Source: Flavobacterium eburneipallidum
GTDB lineage: Bacteria; Bacteroidota; Bacteroidia; Flavobacteriales; Flavobacteriaceae
Direction of reading: 5' to 3'
NCBI RefSeq assembly: GCF_027111355.2
Contig: NZ_CP114291.2
Location: forward strand, 2,542,001 to 2,606,000
DNA length: 64,000 nucleotides
Positions 37,279-45,714 of this stretch are shown here, one piece after another (positions within the stretch are counted from its first letter, which is position 1; each line of letters opens with the position of its first letter). Under the pieces are notes generated by a model, which did no database searches, had not been told where the DNA came from, and saw nothing but the letters and a program-made list of their open reading frames with translations. The translations under genes were made by a program, and so were the position numbers.

Positions 37279-38103
37279 CTACTGCTTTTTATTGTCTAAA
37301 AGTGTTTTTGCAGAAATACTCGTAACTACTTTTTTACCTGTCTTGGCTTCCAACTCTTTCAAGGCAACTTTGGCAACATTTCCGCCTTGTTGCGCCACTT
37401 TTTGACTCTCCACGAAATTCTTTGGATTAACTGCTTGCGAAATATCTTTAGTGGAAGCTTCTGCCAACATATTCAAGATTAACTCGGTATTACTCATATT
37501 ATCCCGAAGGTTTTCTTTTTTCAAACCTTTCAGAATTTTATATTCTTTGGTTGTTTTTTCAGACCAAGCTTTAGTAATAATATCAGTTAATATGGCAAAT
37601 TGAGTGCCTTCTTTTAATCCTTTGTTTTTCCATTCATCAGTAAGTTCTTTACGGATTTCAATGCTTTTCAAACGCTGATTAATCCAATTTTCAGAATAAC
37701 CCAATTGCAAATAATGTTGCAAAGCCCTGTCAATTCCTATTTCTGGATCCTGCATTTCGTCCAGTCTTTCGCTTCCCACTTTCGCCAACCAAAGCTTGAA
37801 AGGTTCTGCTTTTGGTGATGGAATGGATTGGATGATTCTAAAAATAGTCGTGGTATCTCCAGCTAATGTTTTCCTTTTTTTACCATTAGTCAACATAGTT
37901 ACCTGGGGACAATTTGTCCCTATGTAGCTTCCCAACTCCGTATCTCTTTTTCTGATTTTTTTTAAATAATCAGTTGGATTTACAGAATCTGTTAATGCTT
38001 CTACCACATCAACAATAGAAAAATACCATTTTTCTTCCTCTTCATTCCATAAAGAACGAACTTGCTTTTGCTCAAAAAGTTGTAATGCAGTTTCTTTGGT
38101 CAT
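37279..38103 (-). CDS. Bro-N (BRO family, N-terminal) domain protein
   Basis: A 274-residue protein with an N-terminal Bro-N domain (about 5-110; WNEEEEKWYFSIVDVVEALTDS, DYLKKIRKRDTELGSY). This DNA-binding module is found in phage antirepressors and baculovirus BRO proteins, and in stand-alone bacterial genes. The C-terminal half (LTDIITKAWSEKTTKEYKIL and so on) is typical of bacterial Bro-N proteins of unknown function. It is a single gene, minus strand, between a lactonase and a BatA gene. There are no phage genes around, so an old phage-derived gene is possible. Confidence 0.85.
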   Translation of the reverse strand: MTKETALQLFEQKQVRSLWNEEEEKWYFSIVDVVEALTDSVNPTDYLKKIRKRDTELGSYIGTNCPQVTMLTNGKKRKTLAGDTTTIFRIIQSIPSPKAEPFKLWLAKVGSERLDEMQDPEIGIDRALQHYLQLGYSENWINQRLKSIEIRKELTDEWKNKGLKEGTQFAILTDIITKAWSEKTTKEYKILKGLKKENLRDNMSNTELILNMLAEASTKDISQAVNPKNFVESQKVAQQGGNVAKVALKELEAKTGKKVVTSISAKTLLDNKKQ

Positions 38104-38173
38104 AATTCTAAATTCTATTCTTCAAATATAAGAAAATTTAAAAACTGATTTCTGTAATATAAAATCAAAATAC

Positions 38174-38181
38174 TATCTTTG
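38174..38181 (+). promoter_or_regulatory. Candidate -7 element for the BatA-domain gene
   Basis: TATCTTTG matches TAnnTTTG and ends four bases before the start codon at 38186, so the transcript would be leaderless or nearly so. Confidence 0.4.
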
Positions 38182-38185
38182 AAAA

Positions 38186-40114
38186 ATGCAATTCAAACAT
38201 CCAGAAATCCTCTATTTCCTCTTCTTATTGGTCATACCAATTCTAGTCCATTTATTTCAATTGCGACGTTTCAAAAAGGAATATTTCACCAATGTTCGTT
38301 TCCTGAAAGAACTTTCCATCCAAACCCGAAAGAGTTCGAAAATAAAAAAATGGCTGCTTTTAGCCACGCGATTATTACTGTTAACCTGTATTGTCATTGC
38401 CTTTGCGCAACCCTTTTTCAAAGCCAAAGACACCAAAAACAGTTCCAACGAAATGTATATTGTTTTGGACAATTCCTTTTCGATGCAGGCCAAAGGTCAA
38501 AAAGGTGAACTACTAAAAAGAGCCGTTCAGGAATTATTGGAAAACACTCCTGAAAATCAAACTTTTTCTTTGATTACCAATTCCGAAACTTTTTGGAATA
38601 CCGATATCAAATCCATTCGAACTGAATTACAAAACCTAAAATACAGTGCTTTACCGTTCCAATTAGAAAGTGCTATGGCGAAAATAAAATCAAGAAAATC
38701 AGCTTTTAACAAAGATGTTGTCGTGATTACGGATGCAGTTGGTTTGGAATCCAAACAATTGAAAAGTATTGACAGCGACTTCAATACCTATTTTATTATT
38801 CCAGAAGCGGAACAAAAAAACAATGCTTCGATTGACAGCGTTTTTATTCATCAAACCCTGGATGATTTTTATGAAATTGGTTTGAAATTATCTGCTTTTG
38901 GCGAAAAAGACGCAGCACTTCCAGTCGCTTTATACAATCAAAACAAACTGATTGCAAAGACTTTGACAAAATTCGAAACCAAAGACAAAACAATCTATTT
39001 CACCATTCCAAAAAAGGATTTCCACGGTTATGTTTCTATAACGGATAACGGATTAGAATACGATAATAACTTATATTTCAGTATTTCAAAACCTAAAAAA
39101 AACAACATCATCAGCATTGGAACAGCTGAAAAATCGAACTTTTTGTCTCGAATTTATACCAATGACGAATTCAATTTCAACAACTTTGCAATTGAAACGT
39201 TGGATTACAACGCACTCGAAAAACAAAATACTATTGTCTTAAACGAACTGGATGAAATACCACAAGCCTTGCAAACTACCTTGAAATCGTTTGTGGAAAA
39301 AGGTGGAAACTTGGTTCTTATTCCATCGGCAAAAACTGCAACAGCAAACATTAATCCGTTTTTGAAAATCTTTGGAAACATCCAATTCAAATCTTTGGAA
39401 AACAAAGAAAAAAAGGTCACTAAAATCAACTTCAATCATCCTTTGTTTAGTGGTGTTTTCGAAAATAAAATCAATAATTTCCAATATCCAAAAACAAAAA
39501 CTTCCTTTGCAATAGCGGGTTCTAATCCTGCCGTTTTGTATTATGAAGACCAAACTGCGTTTTTGACTTCCATCAGCAATCCAATTTCGTCAGTTTATAT
39601 TTTCACAGCTCCAATTAATCTCGAAAATTCTAATTTTCAACAATCCCCCTTGATTGTTCCCGTTTTTTACAAAATGGGAATCAACAATCAAAATAATGGT
39701 GTAATCGCATTAAACATTGGCAACAACAATCCATTTTTGGTTGACGCCACTTTGTCAAAAGATGAAATTTTGAAAGTCAAAAACGAGACCGAAACCTTCA
39801 TTCCTGTTCAACAAATCCTGAACGATAAAGTAAAAATGACTTTCAACGATTTTCCAGAACAAGCTGGAAATTTTGGAATTTACAACCAAAATGAGCGTTT
39901 GCAAAACATCAGTTTTAACTACAATAGAACCGAAAGTGATTTGGCTCAAGCTAATAAAGAAGCGCTTTCTGATTATAAAACTATCGATTCCATCGACACC
40001 GTTTTCAATAGCTTACAAACCGACCGAACAGACAGTCAAATTTGGAAATGGTTTGTTATATTTGCATTGCTTTTTCTGGTAACCGAAATGGCAATTATAC
40101 GATTTGTGAAGTAA
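38186..40114 (+). CDS. BatA/vWA domain membrane protein
   Basis: A 642-residue protein with a BatA N-terminal membrane domain (MQFKHPEILYFLFLLVIPI, then RRF and a second hydrophobic segment about 55-75). A vWA domain follows with a MIDAS-like DNSFSMQAKG (about 94-103), and a second large extracytoplasmic domain, with a C-terminal membrane segment (about 622-640). Bat proteins belong to the aerotolerance operon of Bacteroidota, but here no BatB-BatE or MoxR genes are next to it. Regulation may use the -7 element close to its start. Confidence 0.85.
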   Translation: MQFKHPEILYFLFLLVIPILVHLFQLRRFKKEYFTNVRFLKELSIQTRKSSKIKKWLLLATRLLLLTCIVIAFAQPFFKAKDTKNSSNEMYIVLDNSFSMQAKGQKGELLKRAVQELLENTPENQTFSLITNSETFWNTDIKSIRTELQNLKYSALPFQLESAMAKIKSRKSAFNKDVVVITDAVGLESKQLKSIDSDFNTYFIIPEAEQKNNASIDSVFIHQTLDDFYEIGLKLSAFGEKDAALPVALYNQNKLIAKTLTKFETKDKTIYFTIPKKDFHGYVSITDNGLEYDNNLYFSISKPKKNNIISIGTAEKSNFLSRIYTNDEFNFNNFAIETLDYNALEKQNTIVLNELDEIPQALQTTLKSFVEKGGNLVLIPSAKTATANINPFLKIFGNIQFKSLENKEKKVTKINFNHPLFSGVFENKINNFQYPKTKTSFAIAGSNPAVLYYEDQTAFLTSISNPISSVYIFTAPINLENSNFQQSPLIVPVFYKMGINNQNNGVIALNIGNNNPFLVDATLSKDEILKVKNETETFIPVQQILNDKVKMTFNDFPEQAGNFGIYNQNERLQNISFNYNRTESDLAQANKEALSDYKTIDSIDTVFNSLQTDRTDSQIWKWFVIFALLFLVTEMAIIRFVK

Positions 40115-40123
40115 AAAATTAGA

Positions 40124-40191
40124 CACAGATTTCACGAATTTTCACGAATTTATTTAAAATAATTTGTGAAAATTTGTGCAATTCGTGGAGA
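40124..40191. repeat. Short CACGAATT inverted repeat
   Basis: TTTCACGAATTTTCACGAATTTAT pairs imperfectly with the later AATTTGTGAAAATTTGTGCAATTCGTGG segment. It belongs to the CACGAAT-arm family seen at 34482-34632 and 57027-57208. It lies between the BatA gene and the dihydroorotase-like gene. Confidence 0.6.
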
Positions 40192-40220
40192 AAAGAAATA
40201 TTCAATAATTAGAAAGTACT

Positions 40221-41474
40221 ATGAATACAATCATCCGGGACGCCAAAATTATCGATTCTGAAAGTCCTTTTCACAACCAAACTGTTGATATTTTGATTGT
40301 TGATGGCAGCATCAACAAAATTGGAAAATTGCTTCCTAATTTAGAAAATACCGCGGAAGTAAAACTCGACAATTTACACGTTTCCCAAGGTTGGTTTGAC
40401 TCTAGTGTTTCACTTGGAGAACCCGGTTTTGAAGATCGAGAAACCATTGCAAACGGATTGAATGTTGCTGCCAAAAGCGGTTTTACTGCGATAGCTTTGC
40501 AACCCAACTCCTACCCGATTATCGACAATCAATCGCAAATAAATTTTGTAAAAAGCAAAGCCAATGGATTTGCTACCGAACTTTTCCCAATTGGAGCCTT
40601 GACAAAAGGAAGCGAAGGAAAAGATATGGCGGAATTATTCGATATGAAAAATTCCGGTGCCGTTGCTTTTGGAGATTACAACAAGAGTTTGGACAATGCC
40701 AATTTACTAAAAATAGCCTTGCAATACGTTCAGGATTTTGATGGATTGGTTATTGCTTTCGCCCAAGATTCGAACATCAAAGGGAACGGCGTTGCCAATG
40801 AAGGAATCGTTTCTACAAGATTAGGGCTAAAAGGAATTCCAAATTTGGCCGAAGAATTACAAATAGCCAGAAACTTGTTTTTGCTGGAATACACTGGTGG
40901 AAAATTACATATTCCAACCATTTCTACGGCAAAATCAGTAGCATTAATTAAGGAAGCCAAAGCTAAAGGATTGAATGTAACTTGTAGCGTTGCCGTACAT
41001 CATCTAGTTTTGACGGATGAAAAACTAGAAAATTTTGACACTCGATGCAAAGTTTCGCCACCATTGCGAACAGAAACCGACAGACAAGCATTGCTTGCCG
41101 GAATTCTGGACAATACAGTTGACATAATTACGACCGACCATAATCCAATCGACATAGAACACAAAAAAATGGAATTTGATTTGGCCAAAAACGGAACTAT
41201 TGGTTTGGAAAGTGCTTTTGGAGCCTTGTTGACCGTATTGCCTTTGGAAAAAGTAATCGAAAAACTGACTTCCGGAAAAGCTACTTTTGGCATTGAATCA
41301 CAAACCATTGCTGAAGGAAACAAAGCTAACATCAGCTTATTCAATCCTGAAGGAAAAAGTATTTTTTCTAAAGATAACATCTTATCAAAGTCTAAAAACT
41401 CTGCTTTTTTAGGAACAGAAAGCAAAGGAAAAGCATACGGAATTTACAATCAAGGAAAATTAGTTTTAGTATAA
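40221..41474 (+). CDS. Dihydroorotase-like protein lacking the HxH metal site
   Basis: A 417-residue amidohydrolase-fold protein of the dihydroorotase family. The usual D-x-H-x-H at the N-terminal metal site reads D60-S-S62-V-S64 (WFDSSVSLGEPGFED), so both His ligands are Ser, and the Arg after it is Gly. The later VAVHHLVLT and TTDHNPID segments are kept. It is probably non-catalytic, as known pseudo-dihydroorotases are, and may support aspartate carbamoyltransferase assembly. No pyrB gene is adjacent. A genuine enzyme with altered metal use is possible but less likely. Confidence 0.8.
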   Translation: MNTIIRDAKIIDSESPFHNQTVDILIVDGSINKIGKLLPNLENTAEVKLDNLHVSQGWFDSSVSLGEPGFEDRETIANGLNVAAKSGFTAIALQPNSYPIIDNQSQINFVKSKANGFATELFPIGALTKGSEGKDMAELFDMKNSGAVAFGDYNKSLDNANLLKIALQYVQDFDGLVIAFAQDSNIKGNGVANEGIVSTRLGLKGIPNLAEELQIARNLFLLEYTGGKLHIPTISTAKSVALIKEAKAKGLNVTCSVAVHHLVLTDEKLENFDTRCKVSPPLRTETDRQALLAGILDNTVDIITTDHNPIDIEHKKMEFDLAKNGTIGLESAFGALLTVLPLEKVIEKLTSGKATFGIESQTIAEGNKANISLFNPEGKSIFSKDNILSKSKNSAFLGTESKGKAYGIYNQGKLVLV

Positions 41475-41478
41475 AACT

Positions 41479-41585
41479 TAAACACAAAGTGCACGAAGAA
41501 GGCACAAAGAACACTATTATTAAACTTATAAAAACCAAAAAAACTTTGTGAACTTCGCGTAAAACCTTTGTGAACTTTGTGGTTA
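41479..41585. repeat. CACAAAG/CTTTGTG inverted repeat
   Basis: CACAAAGTGCACGAAG at the left is matched by ACTTTGTGAACTTCGCG and CCTTTGTGAACTTTGTGG at the right. The element ends just before the DUF4870-like gene and resembles the other CACGAAT-type repeats in organisation, with a different arm sequence. Confidence 0.55.
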
Positions 41586-41590
41586 AAAAT

Positions 41591-41923
41591 ATGGAAAACA
41601 ACAGTATAGAAAAAGGAAAAACAGCCGCTATAACAAGCTACATTTTAATCATTGGTGTTCCTATTGCAATGTCAATGAATAGCGGAGAAGATAAAAGTAC
41701 TTATGCTTCATTCCACATTCGTCAGGCATTGGGATTGTCACTCACTTTTATTTCATTGGGATTAATCATCAGTCCTTTTGACAGCCCAATGATTTCCATA
41801 TCTATGTGGGTTTTCCTTTCTATTTTATGGACTTACGGCATTTTTAGCGCCATCAATGGTGAAACAAAACCTGTCCCTTTATTGGGAAATTATTTCCAAA
41901 AATGGTTTAAGACAATTTCATAA
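41591..41923 (+). CDS. Small membrane protein, DUF4870-like
   Basis: A 110-residue protein starting at MENNSIEKGKTAAITSYI (41591); the longer reading from 41570 is part of the upstream repeat. Three hydrophobic segments and the HIRQALGLSLTF signature resemble DUF4870/TIC20-like small membrane proteins. The function is unknown. It lies between the dihydroorotase-like gene and the esterase gene, on the same strand as both. Confidence 0.75.
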   Translation: MENNSIEKGKTAAITSYILIIGVPIAMSMNSGEDKSTYASFHIRQALGLSLTFISLGLIISPFDSPMISISMWVFLSILWTYGIFSAINGETKPVPLLGNYFQKWFKTIS

Positions 41924-41948
41924 ATTTCAATACAAAACACACTCCTTT

Positions 41949-41956
41949 TATCTTTG
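41949..41956 (+). promoter_or_regulatory. Candidate -7 element for the esterase gene
   Basis: TATCTTTG matches TAnnTTTG and lies 43 bases before the start at 42000. A short TTTGACAAAG dyad follows it. Confidence 0.4.
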
Positions 41957-41999
41957 TCAAAGTTTAAAACTTTGACAAAGATTCTAAACAATACAAAAA

Positions 42000-42644
42000 A
42001 TGAATTTATCTTTAGAATACCTCATCAGAGAACCCAAAATAAAATTGGATAAAAATCCTCTTTTACTATTAATTCACGGTTACGGAAGCAACGAAGAAGA
42101 TTTATTTTCTTTCGCTACAGAACTTCCTGACGAATATTATATTGTTTCGGCTCGTGCTCCATACGATATGCAATACGGAAGTTATGCTTGGTACGCCATC
42201 AACTTTGACGCTGATCAAAACAAATTTTCCGACAACGACCAAGCTAGAAGTTCCAGAGATGTAATTGCTCAATTTATTGATGAATTAGCCGCAAATTATC
42301 CTATTGATTCTCAAAATGTAACTTTAATTGGGTTTAGCCAAGGTGCTATTTTGAGTTATGCTGTGGCGCTTTCTCATCCTGAAAAAGTGCAAAAAGTAGT
42401 AGCTATGAGTGGTTATATTAATCTGGAAATTATAGAAGAAAATTATTTAAAGAATACATTTTCAAATCTTAAAATATTCACTTCTCACGGAACTGTTGAC
42501 CAAGTAATTCCTGTGGAATGGGGAAGAAAAGCAAAACCTTTTCTGGAGAATTTAGGCATCAATTCGACTTATAAAGAATATCCGATTGGTCACGGGGTTT
42601 CTCCTCAAAATTTTTATGACTTCAAGAATTGGCTACTTTCTTGA
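42000..42644 (+). CDS. Phospholipase/carboxylesterase family alpha/beta hydrolase
   Basis: A 214-residue alpha/beta hydrolase with a Ser nucleophile in GFSQGAI (about 113-119), an acid residue in HGTVDQVIP (about 169-177) and the His in IGHGVSP (about 200-206). LIHGYGSNEEDLF near residue 24 forms the oxyanion side. Length and motifs match the phospholipase/carboxylesterase (YpfH/EstB) family. It is cytosolic, with no signal peptide. The substrate is uncertain. It converges on the 42704 gene. Confidence 0.87.
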   Translation: MNLSLEYLIREPKIKLDKNPLLLLIHGYGSNEEDLFSFATELPDEYYIVSARAPYDMQYGSYAWYAINFDADQNKFSDNDQARSSRDVIAQFIDELAANYPIDSQNVTLIGFSQGAILSYAVALSHPEKVQKVVAMSGYINLEIIEENYLKNTFSNLKIFTSHGTVDQVIPVEWGRKAKPFLENLGINSTYKEYPIGHGVSPQNFYDFKNWLLS

Positions 42645-42650
42645 AGTAGG

Positions 42651-42699
42651 CAGTAATCAGTGGTAAGTGTTTAGTTGCGCACTGACCACTGAATAACTG
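42651..42699. repeat. CAGTAATCAGTG-family hairpin between convergent genes
   Basis: CAGTAATCAGTGGTAAGTG (42651-42669) pairs with CACTGACCACTGAATAACTG (42680-42699) with two mismatches or bulges. It relates to the perfect hairpin at 36070-36107 and, like it, sits between convergent genes with no U-tract. Confidence 0.75.
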
Positions 42700-42703
42700 A
42701 CCA

Positions 42704-43204
42704 CTATTTCTGGTATAACAACGATTGAAATGTTTCAAAAGAGACGGTTTCATCATCATTGACAAAATATTTAATTAGGGCTTCTCCCCAGTATTCGCCA
42801 TCGCTGAAATCAACGATAATCCAACGGTGATTTAGGACTTTCACTTTGTTAATGATAAATTTATTCACTCCTATTTGATCTTGACCGATGTATGGATTTC
42901 CTTTAGGATTTTCATTCAAATCCATTAATTTTTCGGTTACAACTGGAATCAATTTTTCTACTAGAATTGTTTTGGTAGCATTATCTGGATTAAAATAATT
43001 CTGGGCGTTTTCATTTTTTTCTAAAGAAAAATAATTGGCATCTACAAGTTTTGCATCGGCTGTTACTATATCTTTTTTCAATCGTGCTTCTATTTTTGCT
43101 GCTTTTTCTTGTTCATAAACGAGTTGCTTACTGAAATACATATAAGTAAATATGTTTACAAGAACTAACAATATAAAAAGGTAAAGCAATAATGATTTTT
43201 TCAT
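42704..43204 (-). CDS. Conserved hypothetical membrane-anchored protein
   Basis: A 166-residue protein from the ATG at 43202-43204 (MKKSLLLYLFILLVLVN). A TTG two codons upstream is the only longer alternative. A single N-terminal hydrophobic segment is followed by a region rich in Lys and Glu (about 30-55) and a globular domain ending in DDETVSFETFQSLLYQK. I do not recognise a family. The MBL hydrolase gene precedes it on the same strand by about 12 bases, suggesting cotranscription. Confidence 0.7.
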   Translation of the reverse strand: MKKSLLLYLFILLVLVNIFTYMYFSKQLVYEQEKAAKIEARLKKDIVTADAKLVDANYFSLEKNENAQNYFNPDNATKTILVEKLIPVVTEKLMDLNENPKGNPYIGQDQIGVNKFIINKVKVLNHRWIIVDFSDGEYWGEALIKYFVNDDETVSFETFQSLLYQK

Positions 43205-43216
43205 TTTCAATTAATT

Positions 43217-43981
43217 TTAAAGAGTAATTTCTAAATTATCGTAAGCCAGAAAAACGTTTTCTGGAAGTCTTTTTTGTACTTCTTCATGAAATCCCATAAG
43301 ATGACTAATATGAGTAAGATAAGCTTTTTCAGGTTGAATCAATGCTATAAAATCCAAGGCTTCTTGCAAATTAAAATGAGTATCATGAGGTGTTTCTCGC
43401 AAGGCATTTACAACCAATACTTTTAGATTTTTCAATTTGGTAATTTCGTCTTTTTCAATGGTTTTTACATCGGTCAAATAAGCAAAATCATCAATTCTAT
43501 AGCCAAAAACAGGAAGATCTCCGTGCATTACAGTAACTGGAATTGCCATTTTATTTCCAATTGCAAACGGATGATTGTTGACTACTTCAATCGTTTTGAC
43601 AGAAGGTGCACCGGGATATCTATTTTCGGTTTTAAAAACGTAGTCGAATCGCATTTTGAGATTATCCATTACTCGTTGATGGGCATAAATTGGCATTTCG
43701 CCTTGCTTAAAATTAAAAGGGCGAATGTCGTCTAAACCCGCAGTATGGTCAGCATGCTCGTGAGTATATAAAATTCCATCTACTTTTTGACAATTGGAAG
43801 CCAACATTTGCTGTCTAAAATCAGGACCACAATCTATGACATAAGAATGATTTTCCCAATGAATCCAAACCGAAACCCGAAGTCTTTTATCCTTTAAATC
43901 AGCACTTAAGCAAACGGGATGATTGCTTCCTATTATCGGGATTCCTTGTGATGTTCCTGTTCCTAAAAAATATACTTTCAT
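43217..43981 (-). CDS. MBL-fold metallo-hydrolase (PhnP/RNase Z-like)
   Basis: A 254-residue metallo-beta-lactamase-fold hydrolase. The metal motif THEHADH (74-76-78-79 ligands) lies at about 73-79, with further His at THISHLMGF (about 222-230) and D210 region. The N-terminal MKVYFLGTGTSQGIPIIG is typical of the PhnP or lipoyl/octanoyl-related subfamily; the substrate is unknown. It is divergent from the 44089 gene, with a TATTTTTGCAAAAATA palindrome between them. Confidence 0.88.
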   Translation of the reverse strand: MKVYFLGTGTSQGIPIIGSNHPVCLSADLKDKRLRVSVWIHWENHSYVIDCGPDFRQQMLASNCQKVDGILYTHEHADHTAGLDDIRPFNFKQGEMPIYAHQRVMDNLKMRFDYVFKTENRYPGAPSVKTIEVVNNHPFAIGNKMAIPVTVMHGDLPVFGYRIDDFAYLTDVKTIEKDEITKLKNLKVLVVNALRETPHDTHFNLQEALDFIALIQPEKAYLTHISHLMGFHEEVQKRLPENVFLAYDNLEITL

Positions 43982-44001
43982 CTAGCACAGTATTTGCTAA
44001 T

Positions 44002-44017
44002 TATTTTTGCAAAAATA
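44002..44017. promoter_or_regulatory. Palindrome of two -7 elements between divergent genes
   Basis: TATTTTTGCAAAAATA is a perfect 16-base palindrome. Each half reads TATTTTTG, a match to TAnnTTTG, one on each strand. It could drive both the MBL gene (minus) and the 44089 gene (plus), although a second plus-strand element, TAACTTTG, lies nearer the latter (44053-44060). Confidence 0.45.
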
Positions 44018-44052
44018 GGATTAATTTCTCTTTCATAAGAAGCCGATTTAAT

Positions 44053-44060
44053 TAACTTTG
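44053..44060 (+). promoter_or_regulatory. Candidate -7 element for the 44089 gene
   Basis: TAACTTTG matches TAnnTTTG and lies 28 bases before the start codon. Confidence 0.4.
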
Positions 44061-44088
44061 TAGAAATAATCCCTATACTTCGAATAAT

Positions 44089-45549
44089 ATGGATAAAAAG
44101 ATAAAACTCAAGGGTGACAGAGTCATCGAACAAATTCCCTCTACTAAAGATAAAGCACTTCGTATCAACTTAAACGGAAACATTTATGGCACTTTTGCCG
44201 AGATTGGTGCTGGTCAAGAAACCGTTAGACATTTTTTCAGAGCAGGAGGTTCTTCAGGAACCATTGCCAAAGCAACATCAGCTTACGACAAAGATTTTAG
44301 CGATGTTATTTATGGAATTGAAGCTGATGGAAGATATGTAACCGAAAGCCGTCTTAAAAAAATGCTGTCTCACGAAGTTAACCTAATCGAAAAAAGATTA
44401 AGCCGAGCCAAACATCCTGATAAAATGTTTTTCAGTTACGCCAATACAGTTGCTACAATTGACTTTGCAAAACAATTTAAAGGTCATGGCTGGGTAGGAA
44501 TTCGATACCAATTAGAACCTGACGAAGCCTATAACGATATAATTCTGCATATTCGTTTTAAAGAAACTGATGTGCGATTGCAACAAGAAACATTAGGAGT
44601 TCTTGGTGTAAACTTAATTTACGGTGCTTATTACAAATATGATGATCCTAAAAAATTCCTACGCTATTTATACGATCATTTAGACAAAGATCAACTAGAA
44701 ATAGACACCATCAATTTTTCTGGACCACGTTTTGCTAATGTTGACAACCGTTTGATGAGTTTACAATTAGTAAAAAACGGAATGACCGATGCCGTAATAT
44801 TTGACCCTCAAGCCAGAAACGTCCTTCCTGCTGCTATTTTATACAAAAAAAATATTCTTACCTTAAGAGGAAGTTTCCGACCTGTAACCAAGGTAAATAT
44901 GGACATGTATAAAGAATCCTTGAAGATGTTCCTGAACGAAAACAAAGTCGATGAAAAAAACACCTTGGTTATTTTTGAAATCACATTATCAAACTTGCGT
45001 TCGGACGGAGAAATTGATGAAAAAGATTTTATGGATAGAGCCGAATTGCTTTGTTCATTAGGACAAACTGTAATGATTTCGAATTTCCAAGAATACTATA
45101 AAGTCGTTGAATATTTCTCTAACTATACCAAAGCAAGAATGGGATTAGCCATGGGAGTAAACAATTTAGTAGATATTTTTGACGAGAAATACTATCGCCA
45201 TTTGAGTGGTGGAATTCTAGAAGCCTTTGGTAAGTTATTTTATCGAGATATGAAGGTATATTTATATCCAATGCTGGATGAAAACAAGGAAATCATGAAT
45301 TCCGAAAATTTAAAAGTACATCCAAGAACGAAAGAATTATATAAATTTTTCAAATTTAACGGTAAAGTAGTTGATATAACCAACTTTGCTCCAGAAACAT
45401 TAGAGGTTTTTTCTCGTGAAGTTTTAAAAATGATTGGAACCAACAAACCTGGATGGGAAACCATGCTACCACCCGGAGTATCCGAAATCATTAAGAAAAA
45501 ATCACTTTTTGGATACAATCCAAATTCATTAATGGAATCAAATAGCTAA
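44089..45549 (+). CDS. Conserved protein of unknown function, 486 residues
   Basis: A soluble 486-residue protein with no signal peptide or membrane segment. It has conserved-looking blocks (FAEIGAGQETVRHFFRAGG, FSYANTVATIDF, GWVGIRYQLEPDE, EITLSNLRSDGEIDEKDFMDRAEL). Database labels for relatives (TonB-dependent receptor, nicotinate-nucleotide adenylyltransferase) do not fit: there is no barrel, plug or nucleotidyltransferase HxGH motif. I assign no function. Neighbours are an MBL hydrolase (divergent) and rplS (downstream). Confidence 0.8.
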   Translation: MDKKIKLKGDRVIEQIPSTKDKALRINLNGNIYGTFAEIGAGQETVRHFFRAGGSSGTIAKATSAYDKDFSDVIYGIEADGRYVTESRLKKMLSHEVNLIEKRLSRAKHPDKMFFSYANTVATIDFAKQFKGHGWVGIRYQLEPDEAYNDIILHIRFKETDVRLQQETLGVLGVNLIYGAYYKYDDPKKFLRYLYDHLDKDQLEIDTINFSGPRFANVDNRLMSLQLVKNGMTDAVIFDPQARNVLPAAILYKKNILTLRGSFRPVTKVNMDMYKESLKMFLNENKVDEKNTLVIFEITLSNLRSDGEIDEKDFMDRAELLCSLGQTVMISNFQEYYKVVEYFSNYTKARMGLAMGVNNLVDIFDEKYYRHLSGGILEAFGKLFYRDMKVYLYPMLDENKEIMNSENLKVHPRTKELYKFFKFNGKVVDITNFAPETLEVFSREVLKMIGTNKPGWETMLPPGVSEIIKKKSLFGYNPNSLMESNS

Positions 45550-45632
45550 TACTGAAAGTAGTTTTTTAACTTTAAAAGAAAAACCCGTTGAAAAAAATCA
45601 CTTTTTATAATTCATAATTCATAATTTATAAT

Positions 45633-45640
45633 TATTTTTG
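45633..45640 (+). promoter_or_regulatory. Candidate -7 element for rplS
   Basis: TATTTTTG matches TAnnTTTG and lies 75 bases before the start at 45715. No -33 TTG lies at the usual spacing, so this is a weak prediction. Confidence 0.35.
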
Positions 45641-45714
45641 CGCCCTCATTAGACCAACCTCTGGCGAAAACCGTGAATGTTGCTCTTTTTAAAAACCATA
45701 AAATAAAAAATAAA

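Noticed and set aside
37279..38103. Prophage remnant around the Bro-N gene.
   Set aside because: Both flanks are ordinary chromosomal genes, with no other phage gene or attachment repeat seen.
44089..45549. Labelling the 486-residue protein a TonB-dependent receptor or nicotinate-nucleotide adenylyltransferase.
   Set aside because: No signal peptide, plug or barrel, and no HxGH-type nucleotidyltransferase motif.
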